Assembly: GCA_902984215.1 (NCBI GenBank)
Contig: CADWAF010004596.1
Coordinates: forward strand, 1-25,453
Direction of reading: 5' to 3'
DNA: 25,453 nucleotides
Source: Willaertia magna
Taxonomy: Eukaryota; Heterolobosea; Eutetramitea; Acrasida; Naegleriidae
How positions within the stretch are numbered: position 1 is the stretch's first letter; each line of letters begins with the position of its first letter. Position numbers and translations under genes: made by a program. The notes under the pieces were generated by a model. It made no database searches and was not told the origin of the DNA. It worked only from the letters and a program-made list of their open reading frames with translations. This document shows positions 1 through 8,381 of this stretch, piece after piece.

Positions 1-187
1 TTCTTTAGAAGAACATACATTTTCCATTCCATAATGTTTATTCAGCAACAATTTAATGAGTTTTTAATTATTAATTTCTTTTTCTATCTCTGTAAATCAT
101 TGTAAAATTTTTACAATAAAATTTGCATTTAAATTTTAGAAGAACAGGGATTAACTTAGATATTTATGTATAAATTTTATTGTATTA

Positions 188-229
188 CTAGTGGGTTTCA
201 AGTCTGACTCAATACACACAAAACAAACT
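188..229 (+). repeat. Left arm of a long-range inverted repeat
   Basis: This 42-nt stretch matches the reverse complement of 1987-2025. By hand alignment about 34 positions agree, with a 3-nt gap and a handful of mismatches. It includes the shared blocks TTTGACTCAA-like and AAACAAACT. Such a match is not expected by chance between two short, comparatively GC-containing patches on either side of a 1.7-kb AT-rich core. It could be the terminal inverted repeat of a decayed mobile element. Confidence 0.7.
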
Positions 230-1867
230 AGCTTTACAGTGAATAATAAACTTTATTTAGAACCATTTGTTACAGTTATAAAGTTTGTTTCACTTTCTAT
301 AAATACATTTCTTGTACCAAACATAATGTGGCAAAGTAATACTTAAGATTATATAATTTCATATATAATATAAATATTATTAACAAATAATAAATACATT
401 AAATTATTATAAATTTCAAATCTAATATAAATAAAAACATTATCACAAATTAATATATCATTAATCAACAAAAATCTATTAAAAATAAAATAATATTCAT
501 CTAAATATTTTAATTTATCCATTAATAACTTATACAAATTTAGTTTAAAAAATAATAAAATAAAAATACAATAAATATTTAATAAGTTAAAAATAAAAAT
601 ACTAATAAATTAAATATATTATTTCTATATTAAATTAATACATTATTATAAATTAAAATATTTTTCAACAATAAAAATTCATTATTAATAAAATCTATAA
701 CAAAATTTAAAAAAAATTAAATTTTTATAATTATAACAAATATTTTTTACTTTATCTTACTTTAACTTTTATTTTTATATATATTTTTTAATTAAATAAT
801 ATTTATTTAAAAATATAATTTTATTTATAGTATTTTCTTTAATAAATATATAAATTAATATTTTATAATTAATATTATATACAATTTTATCTATTATAAA
901 CTTTAAAATATTTTTTTTCACATTTTTTTTTAATAAATCCTTATTTGTGAAATTATTTATAAATATAATAAATAAAATTTGAAAACTATATTTATTTAAA
1001 ATATTTACTAATTTTTATTCATTTAAATAAAAATAATTTATAATTAAAATATATTAACAATATTTATTTATTAAATTAAATATTTTATTCTCTTTAAATC
1101 ATTTTAACTTTTATTTTTATATCCTTTAAAAATTTTGTTTTTTTAATAATATATAGATGATTTAAAAATATTAAAAATATTATAAATATTTTTAGATTTA
1201 ATAATTTTATTAATAGTATTAATAATTAAAAGTATTTATAATTAATAAAAATTAATATTTTTTATTTTTGTTTATTGATGTAAGATATTTTTTTATTGTA
1301 AAAATTATTTTGTAATTAAATAATTTATAACTAAATTTTTAATAATAGTAACAATTTTTAAATTTTATAAATAACAATAAAATATATAATATATAAATAA
1401 TAATATTTAATATATCTTAATCAAATATTTCAACAAACACAAACAAATCAACCTATATTTTTCCAAATTATAACACTTCAAATAAAGTAAAAAATGTTAA
1501 AGTAAGTAATTATTAATTATTTTTAATTATTTTTTAGTTTATTAATAATTTTAAAAATAAAATTCAATATATAACTACTAAGATAAGTTTTTTTTTTAAA
1601 TTTTTATTAAATAAATAATTTTTATTAAAAACCAAAGTTTATAAAATTTCAAAAAATAGTAAATACTATAAATAATATTATAATTTTTATAATAATAAAT
1701 AATTAAGTTAATATATTTAGTGCTTAAAAAATATTATTATTTAAATTATCTGTTTCATAAAAATAAAGACAATAAAAAAATGTTCAAAATTTAATAAAAA
1801 AGCTTTCAAATATTAAAATCTATTCAAATATTAAAATGACATTTTAATAATATTTTAGATAACGTAA

Positions 1868-1984
1868 CTTATATTATTGGGTAAATTTGTTGGAAATGAT
1901 AGTGTAGATGACCGAATTAGACAATTAGAGTAAGAAGTTAAAAAACTTAAGGCTACAGTTGTAAAAATTTTTAATAAATCCTAA
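1868..1984 (+). pseudogene. Relic coiled-coil reading frame with an internal stop
   Basis: One frame reads as normal protein for 21 codons, hits TAA at 1931-1933, then continues in the same frame for 16 more codons to a second TAA at 1982-1984. The residues before the stop include DDRIRQLE and those after it EVKKLK, so a single CAA-to-TAA change would join a typical charged coiled-coil heptad pattern. The segment is much richer in G and C than the core just upstream. No ATG lies in frame. I read it as the tail of a dead gene, perhaps of the element bounded by the inverted repeat. GAGTAAGAA could alternatively contain a splice donor, but no usable acceptor follows. Confidence 0.3.
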
Positions 1985-1986
1985 AC

Positions 1987-2025
1987 AGTTTGTTTGTGTG
2001 TTGAGTCAAACTAGAAACCAATTAG
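1987..2025 (-). repeat. Right arm of a long-range inverted repeat
   Basis: This is the partner of 188-229 in opposite orientation, 39 nt long. It begins two bases after the stop codon of a relic reading frame (1868-1984), the arrangement expected when an element's gene runs up to its terminal repeat. No clear target-site duplication could be found outside the two arms, so transposon origin is inferred. Confidence 0.7.
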
Positions 2026-2298
2026 CAACACTTGAATTGTTTGTTTTATTCAAAATAGGACCTAATAAGTTTTTGTATTAAAAATTGTAAAGCAGGGCTC
2101 ACTTCCAAAAAAGCGAATTGTAAACTGAAAAATATGGAAAAAAGGCGAATTTTAATTGTAACTAAAGTCTATTCTAAGCAAATGTTCTTATTAAAACTTC
2201 AACAAATAATTCCATTTACAACAATTGCGCATTATAAAAACAGTAGCTTCAACCTGTTGTCACAACAACCAACTCAAAAAAAAACTAATTCAACCTTA

Positions 2299-2521
2299 TT
2301 CATTACTTTCCTAACAACAAACCGAAATCAAAGCAACAAACAACATGAATAACTTATTAAAAAGAAGCAATTTCACCACTAAGCATACAGCCAATGCTCT
2401 TTGTTCATTACTTTTCCTAACAACAAACCGAAATCAAAGCAACAAACAACATGAATAACTTATTAAAAAGAAGCAATTTCACCACTAAGCATACAGCCAA
2501 TGCTCTTTGTTCATTACTTTT
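2299..2521 (+). repeat. Near-perfect 105-bp tandem duplication
   Basis: Copy 1 is 2299-2403 (105 bp) and copy 2 is 2404-2509 (106 bp). The only difference I see is one extra T in the T-run of copy 2. A third partial copy of about 12 bp starts at 2510. Each full copy holds the same start codon (2345 and 2451) and the first 22 codons of the following gene. The near identity means the event is recent, or is an assembly artefact. Confidence 0.92.
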
Positions 2522-2744
2522 CTCTAATAATCAAACTAGATCTTATGGTACAATCTTCTCAAGAGATTTAAAAAAGGATTCTAAACATCATACTAAGGGA
2601 AATAGTAATCCAACAGATGTTAAATCACATAGACCAACTGCCGAGTTAAATAGAGAATCAGAATTAAAAGTCCATGCTAATAATCCTCAAACATCACATT
2701 CTCATATATTCACTAGAGATTTAAAGAGAAAAAGTAAGAAATAA
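2451..2744 (+). CDS. Small basic protein, possibly mitochondrial
   Basis: A 97-residue protein starts at the ATG of the second tandem copy. I do not recognise the family. The first 35 residues are rich in Arg, Lys, Ser, Thr, Asn and Leu with almost no acidic residues, and contain RSYGTIFSR, which resembles a mitochondrial presequence and its processing site. The rest is very hydrophilic. A motif of the form IF[S/T]RDLK[K/R] occurs twice, near residue 36 and near residue 86, so the protein begins and ends its mature part with the same short repeat. The upstream copy of the start (2345) opens a 37-codon frame that ends on a TAA overlapping this ATG, so translation from 2451 would need leaky scanning or reinitiation unless transcription starts between the copies. 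A separate frame at 2134-2352 is probably leader sequence. Confidence 0.6.
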   Translation: MNNLLKRSNFTTKHTANALCSLLFSNNQTRSYGTIFSRDLKKDSKHHTKGNSNPTDVKSHRPTAELNRESELKVHANNPQTSHSHIFTRDLKRKSKK

Positions 2745-2822
2745 TCACCCCGCGGTAATTTTATAGGACAATCTGCTACTCATTGTAAAATATTGTAATA
2801 TAATAACAATCATTGTAATAAT

Positions 2823-4601
2823 TTATGTTTTTTGCTTTTTAGTACTATCTTCATATCTTTCTTCTCGTTTTCGTTTCTCCTCTTCTTGATTAAAAGTTAA
2901 TAACTCTCTCAATGCTCGTTGTTCTTTATAAATCTCTTGAATAATATTATTCTGTTTAGTAAATGAATTAATCACTAAACTTTCCAAGTTAGATAGTCTT
3001 TCCTTAAATGAATCTAACATTGAATGGATATATTCAAAATCAGTATTATTACCAGTATTTGTTGTTTGTTGCTGTTCAGGGGAGTGATTATAACTTATTC
3101 TAATAGGTGAATTAGATCTTATGGGTTGACAAGGACTACCATTGCTTTTGTTATTATTACTTAAAGAACTGATAGGTAAATTACTCTTTGTTGCAACTCT
3201 GATTGGATTGGGTAGATAAGTCTCTTCATGTGTTTGAATAAGAGACGTTGTGCCACTGTTATTATTATTATTGCCATTGACGTTAGTGCCATTAGGCATG
3301 TTTTTAATTAAAATTGTTTGATTTAAACCTGCATGTGGCAATGTCGCTCTTCCTCTATGATTCATTGTCGTTGTATTATTACCATTGTTATTAACATTTG
3401 AGGTATTATTATTAAGGTTAGTATTATTATTGTTGTTATTATTACTACCACTATTTGGTTCTTTTTGTAATTTCTTCTTCATCTTTACAGTTTCAGGGAG
3501 TTTTGAATACATATAAAAAGTTTCATCATTTACAAAAGTGTATTGTATCACTTCATTTGATTTTTCATCTTTAAGAACATTGAAAACTACAACAAACCTT
3601 AAAGCACTATGAGTTATACCTGATTTAAGGGGAAATCCAGAATGAAATCTATAAACATATTTATAACTTTTATCCCAATATTCAAAATGTTCACTTTGAC
3701 TATCTGCTGATGTATTTTCTTCATTGTTATTATTGTTCTTATTGATCTCAGACTTTATCTTCTTTGATGAAGATTGTTGCTGTTGGGGAACTGAAAATAA
3801 CAGTACCTTTTTATTGTTTGTCTCTTTAATACAGTAAACAAAACATTTCTCCATTAATTGTTTAGGAATATTCGTTGATACCTCAATATGAATCTTTTTC
3901 TGTCCTTCATCAAGCCAACACATTCCAATAGAATCATATCTACCATGTATTATACGAACATTACAATAGTAATTATTATTACTAGCGTTGTTATTAAAAT
4001 TACTGGAATGATTGTTATTGTTCATTGGATTAAGAGGTTCTATTGCATGAGAATTGATATCTCTAAATTCAATTTTTGGTGGTGGGATAGGTATTGATTC
4101 TTTTGGAAAAGGTGAAATATATCTTTTGTTTTCTTCAATACTTCTAAATCCTAGTGAATTATGAGTTACTATCGGAGGAAGTGTGAAAGAATTTTCAACA
4201 GGTAGTGCTTTACTATCATCTTTGTGATTATATGGCGGAAGAACAAAGTTCTCTTGATTTCCACTAAAGCTAACCATCGGGTAGTGTGAATTACTGTTAA
4301 AATTTAACGTTGTAGGATAACTATTGTTTGATAGCTGTGTGGAATTGGTTTGTAAGATAGCATTATTGAGAACTGCACCAACAACTTGGTGGTTGGAATT
4401 CCTGCTGGTTTGGTTATTACTATCGAAATTTGTTGGTTCGCTTGGCATACAGAAATAACGAAGTTCTACTGACAATTTTTTTGCCCTATTTCTCTTGAGT
4501 TTCTGCCCACAATTTACTTTTTTGCTCCTGTAATCGGTAAATTTTGTTGAGTCTTCAAACACTATCCTAATCATTTCACATTCCCTCCAATAGTAACTCA
4601 T
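2823..4601 (-). CDS. Unrecognised Asn-rich protein with a central folded domain and a C-terminal coiled coil
   Basis: An uninterrupted 592-codon frame. An in-frame ATG at 4448 (residue 52, MPSEPTNF) is an equally good start, because residues 1-51 could be leader. Residues about 52-205 are low-complexity Asn/Ser/Pro. Residues about 210-380 look like a folded, beta-rich domain (CNVRIIHGRYDSIGMCWL, HSALRFVVVFNVL, YTFVNDETFYMYS), interrupted by a Lys/Asn insert. Then come long Asn runs, and a charged coiled coil from about residue 530 to the end. Basic clusters (SSKKIK, KMKKKLQK, TKKQKT) suggest a nuclear location. A lineage-specific DNA- or RNA-binding regulator is possible, but I cannot name a family. 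The gene converges with the 2451-2744 gene, 78 bp between stops. Confidence 0.75.
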   Translation of the reverse strand: MSYYWRECEMIRIVFEDSTKFTDYRSKKVNCGQKLKRNRAKKLSVELRYFCMPSEPTNFDSNNQTSRNSNHQVVGAVLNNAILQTNSTQLSNNSYPTTLNFNSNSHYPMVSFSGNQENFVLPPYNHKDDSKALPVENSFTLPPIVTHNSLGFRSIEENKRYISPFPKESIPIPPPKIEFRDINSHAIEPLNPMNNNNHSSNFNNNASNNNYYCNVRIIHGRYDSIGMCWLDEGQKKIHIEVSTNIPKQLMEKCFVYCIKETNNKKVLLFSVPQQQQSSSKKIKSEINKNNNNNEENTSADSQSEHFEYWDKSYKYVYRFHSGFPLKSGITHSALRFVVVFNVLKDEKSNEVIQYTFVNDETFYMYSKLPETVKMKKKLQKEPNSGSNNNNNNNTNLNNNTSNVNNNGNNTTTMNHRGRATLPHAGLNQTILIKNMPNGTNVNGNNNNNSGTTSLIQTHEETYLPNPIRVATKSNLPISSLSNNNKSNGSPCQPIRSNSPIRISYNHSPEQQQTTNTGNNTDFEYIHSMLDSFKERLSNLESLVINSFTKQNNIIQEIYKEQRALRELLTFNQEEEKRKREERYEDSTKKQKT

Positions 4602-4734
4602 AATTCCATTTGTGTTTGTGAATCGAATAATAAAAAGAATTAAAGGTTCAATTTGTAGGTATGTATAAATGTATATCCAAAATCTATTGGTATAGATTAA
4701 TTATAAATGTAAAATTTTTACTTATCTTTTGTAA

Positions 4735-6462
4735 TTATTTTTCTTGATTTAATTGATACGTTGTAAAAGTATCTGTTCTTGGTTGTTTAAGAGGTTTTGT
4801 AGCCCCTAAAACACTCCTAGCATACTCACTTTGAAGAAGTCCAGCATCATGCAGCATTGTTTGTAGCTTAAATCTTGTATCTTTCATTAAATAATCATTG
4901 CTAAAACCATGAATATCTGGAATGAAAGAAAGGTTTTCTTCTATTTCTTCTAATTTCTGCAAGGTAGACTCTGTTGGCTGTGTTAATCTTTTAGGGTCCC
5001 TAGAAATCTCATTTAGACGTAGCTCTTTATAAACATTGTCAATTAATCTATTCAATCTTTCCTGTTTTGTTTCCTCCCCTTCTTTTCTTTCCATCTGTTT
5101 TTGAAGTTGTTTTTCTATCTGTCTTAAATATTCTTTCTTTCTGAAATCTACCCTTTCTTTTGTATATTTTTGTTGTAACTCTTGTTTTAGTCTTAGTTCT
5201 TCCTCTTCTTTTTTCTGTTCTTCTTGTAGCCGTTTTGTCACTTCCTCTTTTTCTTTTAAATATTCTTGGAGTTGAATTTTAAGGTTTTCTCTTCGTAATT
5301 TTTCTATTTGAGTTTTGTTTTCCTCTATTTTTCTCTTTTTTTCTTCTTCTTTTACTAATTTTTCATTTTCTTCTTTTAGTAATTCTTCTTTTACCCTTAA
5401 TTGCTCCTCTAGTAATTTTTTAACGCTATTTTTATGTTCTTCAAATTTTAGTTTTTCCTTTTCCTTTTGTTCATTTAGTTCTTTCAATTTTAGATGTAAA
5501 TTAGTAAGCTCTCTAAATTGGCACCTTAAATTTAGAACTTCGTTCCTAAGTTGCTGTTTGGAGTCTCTTATTTTGTTTTGTTCAATTAAATAAATAGTTT
5601 TGTACCATCTATCATGTTGTTTAATCTCTTCTTCGGTTTTGTGAGGAAGGTTGGTCTTTAAAAGATCTGCAAAAGATATTCTTTCTTCGAATAATACGCC
5701 TTTTTCAGTTTTACTAATGATATAAAACTGTTTGTATAGTTTAATGTACCTCTCATGATCTTCGTTGTTCCAGTTATGACTTGTTTTTTTAATTTTGTTG
5801 TTGTTGAAAGTTCTGAAGACAATTTCAAATTTGTTCTTAAAATTGTTAATTAAAAGCATGAGTCCATCATCTTCTCTAGGCATGTGCAGGCCAAGTTCAT
5901 GTAGAACTGTTTCAATTTCTTTGTCAGCATCTAGTGGAAGTGCTTTGTCGTCTTCAACGGCTTGGGAGAAGAGAGAATTTATTTCTTGTTCTATCATGTC
6001 GGCTTCAATTCCAAAGGTTTTTGTTCTTTGCCCAATTTCTACGTTTAGTTTAGGCTTGTTTGGGGAGTTGACATGTTTGAATAGCTCATTCTTGTACTTT
6101 TCCCTTTCAAAAATTGTTTCTTGTTCTTCTTTTACATCTAGAGACAATTCCAAGTCTTTTAACTTTTTCCACTCTCTAATCCACTCATAGTTATGTGCTT
6201 TTATCTTTGATTGTTTTTTCTTTGCGTTAATCCTTGAGTTTAGCGACAGGATTTTTTCCTCGATTGTTTTAGTATTTCCCTTAATTTTTTCCAATTCATA
6301 ACAACTACCTTTCGTTTGATTTGCGAAATGAACGCCCATCTTATAGGTAGCCATTGCTTTGTAGGGTACATTCTTAACGACACCATACTCAGCCGTAGTG
6401 ATTTCTTGGCGATCTCTTTTCATTGTCTTTATTCCTATACTCGAAGTTCTGTTATTGTGCAT
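4735..6462 (-). CDS. CCDC148-like coiled-coil protein
   Basis: The frame is open further upstream only through a TTG, so the start is taken as the ATG at 6462 (575 residues; a second ATG lies at 6423). The length is close to human CCDC148, about 590 residues. Around residue 231, TSHNWNNEDHERYIKLYKQF looks like a SANT/Myb-type helix pair, a feature of the CCDC112/CCDC148 group. Residues about 300-470 are a long Glu/Lys/Leu coiled coil. Near the C terminus, DPKRLTQPTES and LLQSEYARSVL resemble the family's terminal motifs. Members are linked to cilia or centriolar satellites, though the molecular role is poorly known. The gene is head to head with IFT56, 58 bp between start codons, which fits co-expression during flagellum building. 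Family placement is by memory of sequence style and is moderate; CCDC112 is the main alternative. Confidence 0.7.
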   Translation of the reverse strand: MHNNRTSSIGIKTMKRDRQEITTAEYGVVKNVPYKAMATYKMGVHFANQTKGSCYELEKIKGNTKTIEEKILSLNSRINAKKKQSKIKAHNYEWIREWKKLKDLELSLDVKEEQETIFEREKYKNELFKHVNSPNKPKLNVEIGQRTKTFGIEADMIEQEINSLFSQAVEDDKALPLDADKEIETVLHELGLHMPREDDGLMLLINNFKNKFEIVFRTFNNNKIKKTSHNWNNEDHERYIKLYKQFYIISKTEKGVLFEERISFADLLKTNLPHKTEEEIKQHDRWYKTIYLIEQNKIRDSKQQLRNEVLNLRCQFRELTNLHLKLKELNEQKEKEKLKFEEHKNSVKKLLEEQLRVKEELLKEENEKLVKEEEKKRKIEENKTQIEKLRRENLKIQLQEYLKEKEEVTKRLQEEQKKEEEELRLKQELQQKYTKERVDFRKKEYLRQIEKQLQKQMERKEGEETKQERLNRLIDNVYKELRLNEISRDPKRLTQPTESTLQKLEEIEENLSFIPDIHGFSNDYLMKDTRFKLQTMLHDAGLLQSEYARSVLGATKPLKQPRTDTFTTYQLNQEK

Positions 6463-6520
6463 TTTTATTAGTTTTTGGTTCTGCGTTTGCCGCCAAAATT
6501 GCTGTACTACAAAAATAAAA
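6463..6520. promoter_or_regulatory. Very short bidirectional promoter between two ciliary-type genes
   Basis: Only 58 bp separate the start codons of the CCDC148-like gene (minus) and IFT56 (plus). The stretch must hold both transcription starts, or these must lie inside the opposing gene. It contains GCGTTTGCCGCC (6483-6494), unusually GC-rich for the surroundings and a candidate factor-binding site, and an A-rich leader before the IFT56 ATG. Its use as a shared promoter is inferred from layout. Confidence 0.6.
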
Positions 6521-8278
6521 ATGTACAAAAGACTATCAAGGCCTAAGGGTCTACCTATTAGATCATCTATTGTTGGCAAGAAATCAGAAACTCAAGAACC
6601 CGATGTATTAAGCATGATTCAACAACGAGATTTTTCAGGCGCTATTGCAGTTCTTGAGGTAAGTTATAGGAATTGTTGTTGACTTACCTGTTGTATAGTT
6701 TTATAAAAAGATGGGGAAAGAACACCCGAAATTAAGAAGTAACTTATCTTGGTTAGCATATTGTTGTTTTCACTTAGGAGAGTATCATAAAGCACTTGAT
6801 TGTCTTACGGAGCTGTATGAACAAACCAAAGATCCTTTCATACACTTACACAACGCTTGCTGTTTCTATTTTATAGGTGATTATGAGGATGCATATAGTG
6901 AGGCAATGCAAGGTCCTAATTGTGCTTTACAAAATAGAATATTATTTCATTTAGCTGACAAACTTCAAAAGGAAAAGCTAATGAATGACTGTCATAAGAA
7001 AATTAATGAAAGTAATATTGAGGATCAACTAAGCTTAGCAGCAATGCATTATTCCAGAAATCAATTCCAATTAGCTGTAAATATTTACAAAAACATACTA
7101 TTGGATGATAGTTCTTTTGAGGCATTGCATGTATATGTAGCAATGTGTTACTACAAACTAGATTTCTTCGATATTTCACTGGAGGTAATTAATGGATACT
7201 TACAAAAGTATCCTGAAAGTCCAATAGCATTGAACTTAAAAGCTTGTAATATTTCAAAGACATACTCTGGGAAAAAAGCTGAGAGTATTTTACAACCTAT
7301 TCTTGAACTGCAACATGTATCTCATACACCAGAAAATTATCTGATAAAACATAATTTAGTAGTATTTAGGAATGGTGAAAATGCATTGGTAAGTATTCAA
7401 ACCCTTTTTCCAATAATTTGACCATTTCAAAGGCACAACTCCCAGCGCTCATAAACGATTTACCTGAAGCTAGATTGAATTTAGTAATTTATCATTTGAG
7501 GAATGGTGATGTGGATGAAGCCTATGACTTAATTAAAGATTTAGAACCAGTAAAAGCAAATGAGTATATTTTGAAAGCTGTTGTAAATGCTTGTAAAGGT
7601 CAAGCTCATGACTCAAGAGAGCACCTTAAAAACGCAGAACATTATTTCCAACTTGTTGGTACGTCTGAAATGGAGTGTGACACGATCCCAGGGAGACAGT
7701 GCATGGCCTCTTGCTTTTTCTTAACAAAAAGATTCAATGACGTAATTGTATACCTGCAGTCAATCGAAAACTTTTTCCAAAACGACGACGATTTCAATTG
7801 GAATTATGGTATAGCCCATGCTTATGCAGGAAATTATAAAGAGGCAGAGAAAATACTACAAGCTGTTCAAGAAGATGACTACAGAAGAGATTATATATTC
7901 AATAGTTGGATGGCTAGGTGCTACATAATGAATGGTAAACCTGAGTTGGCTTGGGAACTTTATCTAAAGATGGAAACCTCAATTGATGCTATGAATTTAC
8001 TGCAACTTATCGCTAATGATTGCTACAAAATTGGATCATTTTACTACTCTGCAAAGGCATTCGATGTTTTGGAGAGATTAGACTCTAATCCTGAATACTG
8101 GGAAGGAAAAAGAGGAGCTTGTATTGGTGTATTCCAACAAATAGTGATTGGCAAGGAACCAAGTGAAACCCTACGTGATATTGTTCATATGTTGAAGAAT
8201 TCCAGTAGAGAGGAAAAGAACATAATTTTACAAATCATTGCTAAATGGGCTCATGAAAATAATTTGATAAGTCCTTAA
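6521..8278 (+). CDS. IFT56: Intraflagellar transport protein 56 (TTC26/DYF-13)
   Basis: A subunit of the IFT-B complex that carries cargo, particularly motility-related proteins, into cilia and flagella. Three exons: 6521-6658, 6699-7388 and 7433-8278. Both introns (40 and 44 nt) are phase 0 with donor GTAAGT and acceptor AG. The spliced product has 557 residues, against about 554 in human. Exon 1 begins [10 protein letters not shown], matching the basic start of the family, and the first junction restores [12 protein letters not shown]. Helical TPR repeats run through most of the length. Signature stretches include [52 protein letters not shown] and [14 protein letters not shown]. The second junction gives [20 protein letters not shown], which confirms the acceptor. 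The upstream in-frame ATG at 6398 is rejected because it lies inside the opposing gene and family similarity starts at 6521. The identification is secure. Confidence 0.96.
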
Positions 8279-8381
8279 TTCCTTAATATTACAATAATAT
8301 CAAAAAGGAATTGTTTAGTAAAAATAGAATTTTAAATAATTTACAATATCATTTAAAATATGCAAATAATATTTAAAATAA

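Larger units (their letters stand above)
1..2133. other. AT-rich region without a convincing gene
   Basis: No intact gene is supported here. Composition is uneven: about 1-340 and 1861-2133 resemble ordinary intergenic DNA of this window, while 341-1860 is almost pure A/T with many short homopolymer and TA-type runs. The reading frames that stay open in the core encode only the Ile/Asn/Tyr/Phe/Lys mixture expected from A/T-only DNA. A palindrome around 101-118 followed by AATAAA could be a 3' end belonging to a gene left of the window. The inverted repeat and the relic frame inside this region are listed separately. Confidence 0.7.

Noticed and set aside
1..105. Frame open from the window edge to a TAA at 103-105
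   Set aside because: It could be the tail of a gene outside the window, but composition is A/T-driven and no motif is visible. It may equally be a 3' untranslated region.
349..537. 62-codon minus-strand open frame in the AT-rich core
   Set aside because: Residues are almost only Ile, Tyr, Asn, Phe, Leu and Lys, as expected from A/T-only DNA. No motif, leader or neighbour supports it.
2134..2352. 72-codon plus-strand frame before the tandem duplication
   Set aside because: Its last 15 codons are just the out-of-frame reading of the duplicated leader. No domain is seen. It is most likely 5' leader of the 2451 gene.
2823..4601. Poly-Asn runs taken as evidence for Dictyostelium
   Set aside because: The window encodes IFT56, which cilium-less Dictyostelium lacks. 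Homopolymer runs alone are not diagnostic.
6658..7433. Apparent frameshifts splitting the IFT56 gene into three open frames
   Set aside because: Each break has a GTAAGT donor and an AG acceptor 40-44 nt later, and removing them restores family sequence exactly. These are introns, not damage.
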